Shown here one piece after another: positions 9,030 to 18,225 of a stretch of DNA of 64,000 nucleotides. The DNA is taken from the NCBI RefSeq assembly GCF_037893185.1, contig NZ_CP140772.1, positions 6,138,001 to 6,202,000 of the forward strand, in the 5' to 3' direction. The position numbers and the translations under genes were made by a program. Within the stretch, counting starts at the first letter, position 1, and every line of letters begins with the position of its first letter. Origin of the DNA: Chitinophaga sp. 180180018-3. GTDB lineage: Bacteria > Bacteroidota > Bacteroidia > Chitinophagales > Chitinophagaceae. The notes beneath the pieces are model-generated. The model had not been told where the DNA came from, ran no database searches, and saw only the letters and a list, made by a program, of their open reading frames with translations.

Positions 9030-10076
9030 ATGATTGCTACCAAAGCTTATGCAGTTCAAGACGCCCAATCGCCGCTGGGTCCGTGGAATTTTGAGCGCCG
9101 GGAACCTGGTCCGCACGACGTACAAATTGAAATCCTCTATTGTGGAGTTTGCCACTCCGATATACACCAGGTTAGGAATGAGTGGGGAAATTCTATTTAC
9201 CCGATGGTACCGGGCCACGAAATTGTTGGCCGCATTGTTAAAACCGGTGCGCATGTAACCCGGTTCAAGGTGGGAGACCTGGCTGGCATCGGCTGTTTCG
9301 TAGATTCGTGCCGGGAGTGCGATCCCTGCAAATCCGGAGAAGAGCAATATTGTGTAACCGGAGGAGCCAGCACCTACAACGGTTACGAAATGGATCGTAA
9401 AACGCTTACCTACGGAGGCTATTCTACTGCTATTGTAGTGGATGAAAAATATACGCTGAAAGTATCCGATAAATTGCCGCTGGAAGGTGTAGCACCATTA
9501 TTATGTGCCGGTATTACCACCTATTCCCCGCTGCGTCACTGGAATGTGGGCAAAGACCACAAAGTGGGCGTAGTCGGACTTGGCGGGCTGGGTCATATGG
9601 CCGTAAAGCTGGCAGCCTCTATGGGCGCGGAAGTGACCATGCTGAGTACCTCTCCTTCCAAGGAAGCAGATGCGAAAAAGCTGGGTGCACATCATTTTGC
9701 GCTGACCAATGATAAAGCGCAGCTGAAGGGGTTGCAGAACAAATTCGACTTTATCCTGAATACAATTTCGGCTCCACATGATTACAATACCTACCTGAGC
9801 TTACTCACCCTGAATGGTGTGATGATTTGTCTTGGTGTGCCTCCGGAGCCCTCTGCTGTTCCAGCCTTCAACCTGATCATGGGGCGTAGAAGTATTGCCG
9901 GATCTCTGATAGGTGGCATCCGCGAAACGCAGGAAATGCTGGATTACTGTGCGGAGCATAACATCACCAGTGATGTAGAAGTGATTAATGTGAAGGATAT
10001 TAATACCGCTTATGAGCGGATGATGAAGGGAAATGTGAAGTATAGGTTTGTGATAGATGTGAAGAAGAGTTTTTAG
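9030..10076 (+). CDS. Zinc-dependent NAD(P)-alcohol dehydrogenase (CAD/YahK type)
   Basis: A 348-residue medium-chain dehydrogenase/reductase. The catalytic zinc site is Cys41 (CGVCHSD), His63-Glu64 (PGHEIVG) and a later Cys around 157 (LLCAGIT). The structural zinc lobe is Cys94, Cys97, Cys100 and Cys108 (SCRECDPC ... QYC). The nucleotide fold motif is GLGGLGHMAVKLA. The pattern matches the cinnamyl-alcohol/aldehyde reductase branch, which usually prefers NADPH and reduces aldehydes. It stands alone, and its TAG stop directly abuts a palindromic repeat shared with the convergent ilvA gene. Confidence 0.92.
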   Translation: MIATKAYAVQDAQSPLGPWNFERREPGPHDVQIEILYCGVCHSDIHQVRNEWGNSIYPMVPGHEIVGRIVKTGAHVTRFKVGDLAGIGCFVDSCRECDPCKSGEEQYCVTGGASTYNGYEMDRKTLTYGGYSTAIVVDEKYTLKVSDKLPLEGVAPLLCAGITTYSPLRHWNVGKDHKVGVVGLGGLGHMAVKLAASMGAEVTMLSTSPSKEADAKKLGAHHFALTNDKAQLKGLQNKFDFILNTISAPHDYNTYLSLLTLNGVMICLGVPPEPSAVPAFNLIMGRRSIAGSLIGGIRETQEMLDYCAEHNITSDVEVINVKDINTAYERMMKGNVKYRFVIDVKKSF

Positions 10077-10176
10077 GAATTAAGAATGGAGAATATAGAA
10101 TTAAGAATTAGGGCGAAGACCTTAGCAATTGATATTATTTGCTATGGTCTTCGCCCTAATTCTCTATTTTTAATTC
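10077..10176. repeat. Intergenic palindrome filling the gap between two convergent stops
   Basis: The element begins at the base after the alcohol dehydrogenase stop and ends at the base before the ilvA stop. The inner stem pairs AGAATTAGGGCGAAGACC with its complement (about 10104-10127 with 10139-10165). The outer arms carry GAATTAAGAAT on one side and its degenerate complement on the other. Left and right arms differ by an extra 14-nt unit. It should act as a bidirectional terminator. The core GGGCGAAGA recurs in the palindrome at 55069-55162. Confidence 0.85.
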
Positions 10177-11433
10177 CTATACCAGATACCCGAACAGGCT
10201 GTCGTCTTTATTCAGCTCCGTATATTGGAAGTTGGATTTCCTGAAATTAGCGATCAGTTTGTTGTAATCTTCTCTGTTCTTCAGTTCTACGCCAACGAGG
10301 GCGGGCCCAATTTCTTTGTTGTGTTTCTGAATATATTCGAAGCGGGTGATATCATCATCGGGGCCGAGGATGTGGTTTACAAATTCCTTCAGGGCGCCGG
10401 GGCGTTGGGCGAAACGCACGATGAAATAATGTTTCAGGCCTTCGTAAAGGAGGGAACGTTCCTTGATTTCCTGCATACGATCGATATCGTTGTTGCTGCC
10501 GCTGAGCACACACACTACTTTTTTCCCTTTGATTTCTTCTGCGAAACTATCGAGGGCTGCGATGGAGAGGGCGCCGGCAGGTTCTGCTACGATAGCGTCT
10601 TCGTTGTACAGGCGTAATATGGTGGAGCATACTTTGCCTTCCGGTACCAGCTGCATTTGGTGCAGTACTTCTTTGCAGATTTCATAATTGAGGGTGCCTA
10701 CTCTTTTCACGGCTGCGCCGTCTACGAAACGTTCGATTTCGTTGAGCGTAACGGGGCCGCCGTTTTCGAGGGCCCGGAGCATGGAAGGAGCGCCTTCGGG
10801 CTCCACGCCGATGATGCGTGTACCCGGACTATATGTTTTAAAGTAAGTACCGAGGCCAGCTGCCAGGCCTCCACCTCCTACCGGTACAAAGAGATAATCG
10901 ATGCCGGTCTGGTCTTCCAAAATTTCCACTGCTACGGTACCTTGTCCTTCTATGATCTTGGGATTATCGAAAGGCGGGATAAAGGTCATGCCATTGGCTT
11001 TGGTGAAGCGCTGTGCCTCAGCGGAGCAATCATCGAAGGTATCGCCGATGAGGCGGATCTCGATATTATCACCACCGAACATATTCACCTGGTTAACTTT
11101 TTGTTTAGGTGTGATCACGGGCATGAACACCACACCTTTTATATTCATGGCCTTGCAGGCGTAGGCAAAGCCCTGTGCGTGGTTACCGGCGCTGGCGCAG
11201 GTAACACCCTTCGACAATAACTCCGCCGGCAGGCTGCTGATCAGGTTGTAAGCGCCACGCAACTTGTAGGAGCGCACGATCTGCATATCCTCTCTTTTCA
11301 GATATACATCACAGTTATAACGCCGGGAAAGGTTGGCATTATACATCAGGGGCGTGCGGGTGATCACTGGCTTCAGTTTCACGGCCGCATCGAGGATATT
11401 AAGAGAATTGACGCTACTCTTCACTTCAGACAT
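10177..11433 (-). CDS. ilvA: Threonine ammonia-lyase (threonine dehydratase)
   Basis: Deaminates L-threonine to 2-oxobutanoate, the entry to isoleucine synthesis. It has 418 residues. The PLP lysine is Lys57 in RSYKLRGA, the phosphate loop is PVGGGGLAAGL near residue 190, and SGSNND lies near 310. A single C-terminal ACT-like regulatory domain (about residues 335-418, FIVRFAQRPGALKEF...) suggests feedback control, as expected for a biosynthetic enzyme. It is the last gene of the leftward ilv operon, separated from ilvC by 166 bp that hold a large palindrome. The presence of all genes for Ile/Val synthesis makes the biosynthetic assignment firm. Confidence 0.95.
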   Translation of the reverse strand: MSEVKSSVNSLNILDAAVKLKPVITRTPLMYNANLSRRYNCDVYLKREDMQIVRSYKLRGAYNLISSLPAELLSKGVTCASAGNHAQGFAYACKAMNIKGVVFMPVITPKQKVNQVNMFGGDNIEIRLIGDTFDDCSAEAQRFTKANGMTFIPPFDNPKIIEGQGTVAVEILEDQTGIDYLFVPVGGGGLAAGLGTYFKTYSPGTRIIGVEPEGAPSMLRALENGGPVTLNEIERFVDGAAVKRVGTLNYEICKEVLHQMQLVPEGKVCSTILRLYNEDAIVAEPAGALSIAALDSFAEEIKGKKVVCVLSGSNNDIDRMQEIKERSLLYEGLKHYFIVRFAQRPGALKEFVNHILGPDDDITRFEYIQKHNKEIGPALVGVELKNREDYNKLIANFRKSNFQYTELNKDDSLFGYLV

Positions 11434-11448
11434 AAAACGTATTTAAAA

Positions 11449-11583
11449 GACGAATGGCAAATCATTTCCGGATTCCCGAAATTACTGACCCTGGTATTTA
11501 GCAGAGAAAAGGAAATACTTCCTGGTACTACTAAATACCGGCGCCAATAATTTGAGGAATTCGAAAATGATTTGCCATCCGTC
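11449..11583. repeat. Nested palindrome between ilvC and ilvA
   Basis: The outer arms (11449-11476 and 11556-11583) are 28 nt, start with GACGAATGGCAAATCATTT, and match with three mismatches. Inside them CTGGTATTTAG pairs with CTAAATACCGG, and AGGAA/TTCCT forms a third stem. The whole could fold as one branched hairpin of about 135 nt in the ilvC-ilvA mRNA. It sits 15 nt upstream of the ilvA start on the minus strand and could separate ilvA expression from the rest of the operon. Confidence 0.8.
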
Positions 11584-11599
11584 ACTATTATTTTAATGA

Positions 11600-12643
11600 T
11601 TAAGCGTTGGGACGCAGCTTACGTACAGCTGCACCTGCCTGCCACATTTCGCTTTCGCGCAGTTCTTTCAGTTCTTCGTTCAGTTTCTCACGATAGTCGG
11701 CTGTACTGTTAGATGCGATAGAACGAGCAGCTTCTTTACCAGCAGCAACGCTGGCGTACAGTTCGTCGAATACCGGCTGGGTAGCGTCTTTGAATTTCTT
11801 CCACCAGTCGAGCGCACCGCGCTGAGCAGTAGTAGAGCAGTTAGCATACATCCAGTCCATACCGTTTTCAGCTACGAGTGGCATGAGTGACTGGGTCAGT
11901 TCTTCTACTGTTTCGTTGAACGCTTCAGAAGGAGAGTGACCATTTCTGCGCAGTGTTTCGTATTGAGCAGCGAAGATACCCTGGATACAACCCATCAGAG
12001 AACCGCGTTCGCCGGTGAGGTCAGAGAATACTTCTTTTCTGAAATCTGTTTCGAACAGGTAACCGGAGCCTACGCCGATACCCAGTGCTACAACGCGTTC
12101 TTTAGCGCGGCCGGTAGCATCCTGGAAGATAGCGTAGCTGGAGTTCAGGCCCTGACCAGCCAGGAACAGGCGGCGCAGAGAAGTACCGGAACCTTTTGGA
12201 GCCACGAGGATCACGTCAACATCGGCCGGAGGAATGATACCTGTTTGCTCTTTGTAAGTAATACCAAATCCATGGGAGAAGTACAGTGCTTTACCAGGAG
12301 TCAGGAATTGCTTTAAAGTAGGCCACAGGGTGATCTGGCCAGCATCAGACAGCAGGAACTGGATAATAGTACCTTTCTGTGCTGCTTCTTCGATTTCGAA
12401 CAACGTTTCACCAGGAACCCAGCCATCAGCTACTGCTTTATCCCAGGTTTTGGAATTTTTACGTTGACCAACAATAACATTAAAGCCATTGTCTTTCAGG
12501 TTCAGTGCCTGGCCGGGGCCTTGTACCCCATAACCGATCACTGCAATCACTTCGTTCTTCAGCACTTCCCTTGCTTTTTCCATAGGGAATTCTTCTCTGG
12601 TTACTACTTCTTCGAGTACCCCTCCAAAATTGATGGTTGCCAT
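11600..12643 (-). CDS. ilvC: Ketol-acid reductoisomerase
   Basis: Isomerises and reduces acetolactate or acetohydroxybutyrate to the dihydroxy acid, using NAD(P)H and Mg2+. The 347 residues are in the short class I size range. The N-terminal nucleotide-binding motif is AVIGYGVQGPGQALNLKDNG, followed by VGQRKNSKTW, whose basic/polar loop normally sets NADPH preference. The C-terminal knotted helical domain includes SDLTGERGSLMGCIQGIFAAQYE and ENGMDWMYANCSTTAQRGAL with acidic metal ligands. It is in the ilv operon, 113 bp after ilvN. The gap contains repeated AGCTTTTAGCT-like words but no further gene. Confidence 0.96.
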   Translation of the reverse strand: MATINFGGVLEEVVTREEFPMEKAREVLKNEVIAVIGYGVQGPGQALNLKDNGFNVIVGQRKNSKTWDKAVADGWVPGETLFEIEEAAQKGTIIQFLLSDAGQITLWPTLKQFLTPGKALYFSHGFGITYKEQTGIIPPADVDVILVAPKGSGTSLRRLFLAGQGLNSSYAIFQDATGRAKERVVALGIGVGSGYLFETDFRKEVFSDLTGERGSLMGCIQGIFAAQYETLRRNGHSPSEAFNETVEELTQSLMPLVAENGMDWMYANCSTTAQRGALDWWKKFKDATQPVFDELYASVAAGKEAARSIASNSTADYREKLNEELKELRESEMWQAGAAVRKLRPNA

Positions 12644-12756
12644 GTATTGATTTTTTTTAGCTGTTAGCTAATCGCTTTGGAGCTTTTAGCTGAGGTGTGA
12701 TTTGAATGAATAATGATTAAATCTTTATGTTACTGCTTTTCAGGGCAGCGTTTCAT

Positions 12757-13311
12757 TTATGCGCTTGCTTTTTGTTTCAGGATCTCTGCTTCCTGCTGGT
12801 CCAGTTCTTTCAGATGATCATGGAAACGACGGCTCCATTTCACGATGGCTACTCTTCCACTCTTCGAATATTCGATCAGTCCGTATGGTTCCAGTTTCTT
12901 GATAAAATCTGTCAGCTCCTGCTGGTGGCCTGTTTTCTCTATCACAAAATAATCGGCGGTGATGGTGAGGATACGCGCGTTGTTTTCGCGGATCAGTCGC
13001 TCTATATCGCCGGTATGTAAAGACCTGGTAGAGATTTTATATAAAGCCAGTTCCTGGTATACAACATCTTCCTCATCATGTACAAAAGCACGGTGGATTT
13101 CGATCAGCCGTTCGATCTGTCCGACTATCTTTTCCAGTTTTTCACGTGTAGACATCACCGTTATGATGAATTTATACACGCCGGGGATCTCCGTCTCCGC
13201 CGTTGTCAGACTGGTGATGTTGATGCCCCTCCGGGTAAATATAATGGTGATACGGTTGGTGATCCCTATACGGTCTTCCGTATATACCGTTACTGTATAT
13301 TCTTTTTGCAT
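12757..13311 (-). CDS. ilvN: Acetolactate synthase small (regulatory) subunit
   Basis: Regulatory partner of the ThDP-dependent synthase, conferring valine feedback inhibition. It has 184 residues. An N-terminal ACT domain (about residues 4-80, YTVTVYTEDRIGITNRITIIFTRRGINI) is followed by the conserved C-terminal half with ALYKISTRS and ITADYFVIEKTGHQQELTDF. The length is typical of the IlvH/IlvN type with both domains. It lies 46 bp after ilvB in the operon. Confidence 0.94.
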   Translation of the reverse strand: MQKEYTVTVYTEDRIGITNRITIIFTRRGINITSLTTAETEIPGVYKFIITVMSTREKLEKIVGQIERLIEIHRAFVHDEEDVVYQELALYKISTRSLHTGDIERLIRENNARILTITADYFVIEKTGHQQELTDFIKKLEPYGLIEYSKSGRVAIVKWSRRFHDHLKELDQQEAEILKQKASA

Positions 13312-13357
13312 ATACCTGTTGTGAATTACAAAATGATCAATGTGGTTCCTTCTTCTG

Positions 13358-15082
13358 CTACTCCAGTCTGCAATTGGAAACCGGAGTACCTGTAGGCACC
13401 ATTGGGAATACGTTATCTTCCTTCTCCACTACAACTTCCAGCAGATAAGCTCCCTTGTGCGCCAGCATTTCGTCGATTGCTGCGGAGATATCTTCCCTGG
13501 CGGTTACTTTTTTGCCGGGGATGAAAAATCCTTTAGCGATCTGTACAAAGTCGGGGTTGACCATTTCGGTAGAAGAATAGCGTTTATCGAAAAACAGCTG
13601 TTGCCATTGACGTACCATTCCCAGGAAATTATTGTTGAGGATCACTATTTTCACGCCGATCTGCGACTGATAGATAGTGCCCAGTTCCTGTAAAGTCATC
13701 TGGAAGCAACCATCACCGATGATGGCTACCACTTCTTTTTCCGGAGTGCCTGTTTTAGCGCCCATAGCGGCTGGCAGTGAGAAACCCATTGTACCCATAC
13801 CACCGGAAGTGATATTGGTATTCGGATTTTTGAAGCGATAATAGCGGGAAGCTACCATCTGGTGCTGGCCAACATCGGTTACGAGTACCGCTTCTCCTTT
13901 TGTTTTTTCGGAGATGCGACGTATCACTTCGGCCATCTTCAGTTCTCCGCTCTCCGGATACAGTTCTTTATGTTGTACTTTATCGTATTCTTTTTTGTCA
14001 GCGGCGTGGAATTCTTCTCTCCATGTGCTGTGATCCGCCGCATTTACCTGCGGGATCAATGCTTCCAGTGCAGCTTTTGCGTCGGCATGGATGGCAACAT
14101 CAGCTTTGATGATTTTATTGATTTCCGCTGCATCAATTTCGATGTGAATAACTTTTGCATTGGAAATAAAAGATCCTACGTCGCCGGTTACACGGTCATC
14201 GAAGCGCATACCTACGGCTATTACCACATCGGCGTCACTGGAGAGCACATTGGGTGCATAGTTACCATGCATTCCCAGGAGACCTATGTACATTGGGTGA
14301 TCCACGGGAACAGCAGAAAGGCCGAGGAGTGTAGAGCCGATAGGAATCTGTGCTTTTTCGGCCAGTGCAATCAGTTCTTTTTCAGCGCCGGCCAACAATA
14401 CGCCGTGCCCACAGAAGATGAATGGTTTTTTGGCGTTGTTGATCAGTGCAGCCGCTGCGGCTACTGCGTCGTTATTCAATTCCGGTACAGGGCGATAGCT
14501 GCGTATGAATTCACATTTCTTGTATTCATATTCAAATGTACCTGCCTGGGCATTCTTGGTAATATCTACCAATACTGGTCCGGGGCGGCCGCTGCGTGCG
14601 ATATAAAAAGCTTTGGCGATAGCGCCGGGGATATCTTCCTGGCGGGTTACCTGTATATTCCATTTGGTGATGGGCATGGTGATACCGATCACGTCTGTTT
14701 CCTGGAAGGCGTCGGTACCGAGGAGGCCTGCAGCCACCTGACCGGTGATGCAAACCATGGGCGTGCTGTCCATGTAAGCATCTGCCAGACCTGTTACGAG
14801 GTTGGTAGCTCCGGGTCCGGAAGTAGCAAAAGCTACGCCTACCCTGCCGGAGCTGCGTGCATATCCCTGGGCAGCGTGAGTAGCGCCTTGTTCATGCCGG
14901 ACGAGAATATGATGTACCTGATCCTGAAAATCATAGAGGGCATCGTAAATAGGCATGATGGCCCCACCCGGATAACCGAAGATGGTGTCTACTCCTTCTT
15001 CAATGAGGGAGCGGATCACGGCTTCAGAGCCTGTAATAACCGGTTTAACATTTAATTGCTTGTCTGCGATCTCAGGCTTCAT
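13358..15082 (-). CDS. ilvB: Acetolactate synthase large (catalytic) subunit
   Basis: Condenses pyruvate with pyruvate or 2-oxobutanoate. It is a three-domain ThDP enzyme: the N-terminal PYR domain carries the catalytic glutamate in [18 protein letters not shown], and the C-terminal PP domain carries the GDG...NN cofactor motif ([15 protein letters not shown] ... IVILNNN). The open frame extends back to 15142, but I choose the ATG at 15082 ([10 protein letters not shown]...). It overlaps the ilvD stop by 11 nt and gives a normal N-terminus; 15106 is an alternative. The overlap suggests translational coupling with ilvD. Predicted length is 574 residues from this start. Confidence 0.94.
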   Translation of the reverse strand: MKPEIADKQLNVKPVITGSEAVIRSLIEEGVDTIFGYPGGAIMPIYDALYDFQDQVHHILVRHEQGATHAAQGYARSSGRVGVAFATSGPGATNLVTGLADAYMDSTPMVCITGQVAAGLLGTDAFQETDVIGITMPITKWNIQVTRQEDIPGAIAKAFYIARSGRPGPVLVDITKNAQAGTFEYEYKKCEFIRSYRPVPELNNDAVAAAAALINNAKKPFIFCGHGVLLAGAEKELIALAEKAQIPIGSTLLGLSAVPVDHPMYIGLLGMHGNYAPNVLSSDADVVIAVGMRFDDRVTGDVGSFISNAKVIHIEIDAAEINKIIKADVAIHADAKAALEALIPQVNAADHSTWREEFHAADKKEYDKVQHKELYPESGELKMAEVIRRISEKTKGEAVLVTDVGQHQMVASRYYRFKNPNTNITSGGMGTMGFSLPAAMGAKTGTPEKEVVAIIGDGCFQMTLQELGTIYQSQIGVKIVILNNNFLGMVRQWQQLFFDKRYSSTEMVNPDFVQIAKGFFIPGKKVTAREDISAAIDEMLAHKGAYLLEVVVEKEDNVFPMVPTGTPVSNCRLE

Positions 15083-16751
15083 CAGTAACACATCCTTCTG
15101 CTGCATTTTTAACAAGTTTTGCGTACTTAAATAAGATTCCATTGGTAACGTTCAATGCGGGCTGTTTCCACTGTGCTCTGCGTGCTGCCAGTTCTTCTTC
15201 ACTCAGTTCCACATTGATGAAATTTTTTGTTGCGTCTATTTCTATGATATCGTCGTCTTTTACGAGGGCAATATTTCCGCCTTCAAAGGCTTCGGGCGTG
15301 ATATGTCCGACCACAAAGCCGTGGGTACCACCGGAGAAGCGGCCGTCAGTGATCAGTGCCACGCTTTTACCAAGACCCACACCCATGATAGCGCTGGTTG
15401 GTTTCAGCATTTCCGGCATACCGGGTGCACCTTTCGGGCCTACGTGACGGATCACCACCACGTCGCCCTGTTTCACTTTACCGGAAGTGATACCGGCGAT
15501 CAGTTCTGTTTCGCCATCGAATACACGTGCAGGGCCTTTGAATCGTTCGCCTTCCTTACCAGTGATCTTGGCAACGGAGCCTTCTGTAGCGAGGTTACCG
15601 TAGAGGATCTGTATATGCGCGGTAGATTTCAGCGGTTTTTCCAGCGGCACGATGATATCCTGTGTGGAGAAATCGAGTTCCGGTACATTCTCCAGGTTTT
15701 CGGCCAGTGTTTTACCGGTAACGGTTAAGCAATGACCGTGGAGGAATCCTTTTTTCAGGAGATATTTCATCACCAGCGGAACGCCACCGATGTTGTGCAG
15801 ATCTTCCATGAGATATTTGCCGCTCGGCTTCAGATCGGCTATCAGCGGTACTTTGTCGCTGACACGCTGGAAATCATCCTGTTTCAGGTCGATGCCCACT
15901 GATTTAGCGATGGCTATGAAATGCAGTACAGCATTGGTACTGCCACCCAGCGCCATGATGATGGTCAATGCGTTTTCGAACGCATCTTTCGTCATGATAT
16001 CGCGGGGTTTAATATCTTTTTCGAGCAGGAGGCGGATATACTGACCAGCGGTAATACATTCCTCTTTTTTCTCCTTACTCAGTGCGGGGTTGGATGAGCT
16101 GTAGGGCAGGCTCATACCGAGTGCTTCGATGGCAGACGACATGGTATTGGCCGTATACATACCGCCGCAGGCGCCAGCGCCGGGGCAGGAGTTTTGCACG
16201 ATGCCTTTGAAGTCGCCTTCATCCAGCTTACCGGCCATTTTCTGACCCAAAGCTTCGAAAGCAGAGATGATATTGAGATCCTGGCCTTTGTATTTGCCCG
16301 GAGCGATAGTACCACCATACACCATGATGGAGGGGCGGTTGAGGCGGCCCATTGCCATCAGGGAGCCGGGCATGTTCTTATCGCAGCCAGGAACGGTAAT
16401 CAGCGCATCATAGTATTGCGCGCCGGCCACAGTTTCAATGGAATCAGCAATCAGATCACGGCTAACGAGAGAGTAGCGCATGCCGGGCGTACCATTGCTC
16501 ATACCATCGCTGACGCCGATAGTGTGAAAAATGAGTCCGACGAGATCATTAGCCCAGACGCCTTTTTTGACTTCCTGTGCCAGATCATTCAGATGCATGT
16601 TGCAGGTATTACCATCGTAACCCATGCTGACGATGCCGACCTGTGCTTTTTTCAGATCTTCCTCTGTTAAACCAATGCCGTACAACTGGGCCTGAGCGGC
16701 CGGTTGAGTAGGGTCTTGTGTGATCGTCTTGCTATATTTATTTAATTCCAT
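15072..16751 (-). CDS. ilvD: Dihydroxy-acid dehydratase
   Basis: Dehydrates 2,3-dihydroxy-isovalerate or -methylvalerate to the 2-oxo acid; an Fe-S enzyme. It has 559 residues. Likely cluster ligands are Cys50 ([10 protein letters not shown]), Cys123 ([11 protein letters not shown]) and Cys195 ([15 protein letters not shown]). Further family blocks are [12 protein letters not shown] and [17 protein letters not shown] near the C-terminus. Its end overlaps ilvB. The 328 bp upstream of its start hold a palindrome and a possible internal promoter, so ilvDBNCA may be expressed partly independently of ilvE. Confidence 0.96.
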   Translation of the reverse strand: MELNKYSKTITQDPTQPAAQAQLYGIGLTEEDLKKAQVGIVSMGYDGNTCNMHLNDLAQEVKKGVWANDLVGLIFHTIGVSDGMSNGTPGMRYSLVSRDLIADSIETVAGAQYYDALITVPGCDKNMPGSLMAMGRLNRPSIMVYGGTIAPGKYKGQDLNIISAFEALGQKMAGKLDEGDFKGIVQNSCPGAGACGGMYTANTMSSAIEALGMSLPYSSSNPALSKEKKEECITAGQYIRLLLEKDIKPRDIMTKDAFENALTIIMALGGSTNAVLHFIAIAKSVGIDLKQDDFQRVSDKVPLIADLKPSGKYLMEDLHNIGGVPLVMKYLLKKGFLHGHCLTVTGKTLAENLENVPELDFSTQDIIVPLEKPLKSTAHIQILYGNLATEGSVAKITGKEGERFKGPARVFDGETELIAGITSGKVKQGDVVVIRHVGPKGAPGMPEMLKPTSAIMGVGLGKSVALITDGRFSGGTHGFVVGHITPEAFEGGNIALVKDDDIIEIDATKNFINVELSEEELAARRAQWKQPALNVTNGILFKYAKLVKNAAEGCVTDEA

Positions 16752-16812
16752 CGCTATAAGTTATTACCTGGATAATTGGTGATTATAGTAACCCCATTTT
16801 AAAATTCATGCA

Positions 16813-16843
16813 CAAATTACCCGGCGGTGCCATCATATTCAAA
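16813..16843 (-). promoter_or_regulatory. Possible internal promoter for ilvDBNCA
   Basis: On the minus strand TTTG (16840-16843) is followed after 19 nt by GTAATTTG (16813-16820). Bacteroidota vegetative promoters are TTTG, about 19 nt, TAnnTTTG; here the -33 box, spacing and TTTG of the -7 box match, but the leading TA does not. Transcription would begin near 16807, about 55 nt before ilvD. Confidence 0.4.
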
Positions 16844-16961
16844 CCAACAATTTCTGATTTACCGGTATTCAAAATCGCCTATTGAGCTTTAAAACCCTTT
16901 ACAGGCGAGGACTTTCACTTTTTCGATTTACGACCTTCAAGGGCCGGAAACGGTGATAAAA

Positions 16962-17062
16962 AGCAAAAGCAAAAAGCGATTGAATGGTAGGTGCACCTTT
17001 TACAGGGGATATGATTCCCTGGTAGCTGCAAAAGGCGTTTCTCCGATGGCTTTTTGCTTTAT
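16962..17062. repeat. Intergenic palindrome between ilvE and ilvD
   Basis: The outer arms AAAGCAAAAAGC and GCTTTTTGCTTT (about 16964-16980 with 17045-17061) enclose an inner stem in which CCTTTT and AGGG pair with CCCT and AAAAGG. It lies 18 nt after the ilvE stop and, within the 328-bp gap, is the only strong structure besides the putative promoter. The remaining bases (16844-16961) are AT-rich with a CGCCT/AGGCG dyad and no gene. Confidence 0.65.
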
Positions 17063-17079
17063 GCCTTAGTTACAGTTCA

Positions 17080-17982
17080 TTATGCCAGCTGCGCTTCGCG
17101 CTGGAAAGTTTTTTCGAGCACCCTGGCTTTGTAGGCCTGTTGCAGTACTTTACCGAGTGACTGTGCCCATGGTTTGCTGAAAGACTGACCATCGAGGGAT
17201 TCCATGCCGATTACTTCAGCAGCGGTACCGCAGAAGAAGGCTGATTCAGCTTCTTTCAGTTCAGCGATGGTGAATAATTTTTCTTCCAGTGGGATGTTGA
17301 GTTCCTGGCAGAGTTCAATAACAGTGGCTCGGGTGATGCCTGGGAGGATGTTTCCGGGAGGGGGAGTGAAGATTTTGCCGTCTTTTTCAAAGAAGATATT
17401 AGCACCTGGGCCTTCCGCAACATAACCATTTATATCCAGGAGAAGTGCTTCATCGTAGCCTTTTTCTTTTGCTTCCTGTGAGGCCAGTATTGAGTTTACA
17501 TAAAGACCGGCCGATTTGGATTCTATCTTAAAGGCTTTGGGATTTGGTCGCTCGTAGGAGGAAGTCATTACCCGCAGCAGCTTTTCGCCTAAGTACGCTC
17601 CCCATTCCCATGCGCATATCAGGATGTGAGCTTCCTGAGCGGCTTTCAGCGTCATGTTAGGCGGACAGAAAACCAGCGGTCTGATATACGCCTCTTCCAT
17701 ATTGTTCATTTCGAGTACTTTGTAACAGGCGGCGATCAGTTCGTCGTTGTTGAATTTGTACGGGATGTGAATCAATTCGCAGGAGCGCTTCAGACGGTCG
17801 AAGTGTTCTTTTGCTTTAAAGATTTTTACTTCTCCATTGGCTGTTTTGTATGCACGGATGCCTTCAAATACTGCATAACCGTAGTGGAGAGATTGGCCAT
17901 ACAGGTCGGTAGTCGCTGTATTTGCTTTGGTGTACTCACCGTTTACGTAGATAATGGTGTTGTCGTTGTAATAGCTATACAT
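17080..17982 (-). CDS. ilvE: Branched-chain amino acid aminotransferase
   Basis: Last step of Val/Ile/Leu synthesis: transamination of the 2-oxo acid with glutamate. It has 300 residues, fold-type IV PLP enzyme. The PLP lysine is Lys156 (ESKSAGLYVNSILASQEAK); Glu190 in VAEGPGANIFF is the conserved pyridine-nitrogen contact; the N-terminal HYGYAVFEGIRAY block is typical of IlvE rather than D-amino acid or aminodeoxychorismate enzymes. It is the first structural gene after the leader peptide, with an intrinsic terminator 34 nt upstream of its start, so its expression depends on antitermination. Confidence 0.94.
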   Translation of the reverse strand: MYSYYNDNTIIYVNGEYTKANTATTDLYGQSLHYGYAVFEGIRAYKTANGEVKIFKAKEHFDRLKRSCELIHIPYKFNNDELIAACYKVLEMNNMEEAYIRPLVFCPPNMTLKAAQEAHILICAWEWGAYLGEKLLRVMTSSYERPNPKAFKIESKSAGLYVNSILASQEAKEKGYDEALLLDINGYVAEGPGANIFFEKDGKIFTPPPGNILPGITRATVIELCQELNIPLEEKLFTIAELKEAESAFFCGTAAEVIGMESLDGQSFSKPWAQSLGKVLQQAYKARVLEKTFQREAQLA

Positions 17983-18015
17983 AAAATTAGAAATTATACC
18001 AGGAATATACAGTCC

Positions 18016-18047
18016 AAAAAAAAGCCTTCCTCTTTGCGGAGGAAGGC
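18016..18047 (-). terminator. ilv attenuator (leader terminator)
   Basis: On the minus strand a perfect 9-bp stem, GCCTTCCTC with GAGGAAGGC (loop CGCAAA), is followed by eight T (18016-18023). It is located between the leader peptide gene and ilvE, so it is a premature terminator rather than an end-of-operon terminator. Its 5' arm can pair instead with GGAGGATAGG at 18078-18087. Confidence 0.92.
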
Positions 18048-18077
18048 GTTATATCTTTGTGATTATATGCACGTTCA

Positions 18078-18087
18078 CCTATCCTCC
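18078..18087 (-). promoter_or_regulatory. Antiterminator strand of the ilv attenuator
   Basis: GGAGGATAGG, which contains the two Gly codons and the TAG stop of the leader peptide, is complementary to CCTTCCTCC in the 5' arm of the terminator (eight pairs with a one-base-asymmetric bulge). A ribosome stalled on the upstream Val/Ile codons would leave it free to pair; a ribosome reaching the stop codon would cover it and let the terminator form. Confidence 0.7.
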
Positions 18088-18195
18088 ATACTGGTGGCTA
18101 ATAATGACAACGACGATAATCACGACCTTCGTGATAGCCCAGTTGAGCTGAGGTACGATGTGATTAAGTTTTATATTGTCTTTATTTACCCACAT
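18079..18195 (-). CDS. Branched-chain amino acid operon leader peptide
   Basis: A 38-codon reading frame, ATG to TAG, lies in the 5' leader of the ilv operon. It contains the run KVVIIVVVIISHQYGG at its end: nine consecutive Val/Ile codons, with 16 of 38 codons for Val, Ile or Leu. The stop codon is 31 nt before the attenuator stem. This is the architecture of ilvL-type leader peptides, in which low charged tRNA-Val or tRNA-Ile stalls the ribosome and prevents termination. It has no similarity to a functional protein and probably acts only by being translated. A small hairpin (ATCACGA-AGG-TCGTGAT, 18119-18135) within it may pause RNA polymerase. I chose the only ATG in frame, 31 nt downstream of a good -7 box. 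Confidence 0.88.
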   Translation of the reverse strand: MWVNKDNIKLNHIVPQLNWAITKVVIIVVVIISHQYGG

Positions 18196-18225
18196 GGAGG
18201 TGCGTTGTTTTTTCTTGTGTTTCTA

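Noticed and set aside
12644..12756. AGCTTTTAGCT-like words between ilvC and ilvN as a repeat element
   Set aside because: Only short, imperfect words with a 6-bp dyad; too little to call a repeat or regulatory structure.
13862..15055. 397-codon open frame on the plus strand
   Set aside because: It is antisense to ilvB, and its translation is rich in Cys, His and Phe with no domain; the minus-strand product is a clear acetolactate synthase.
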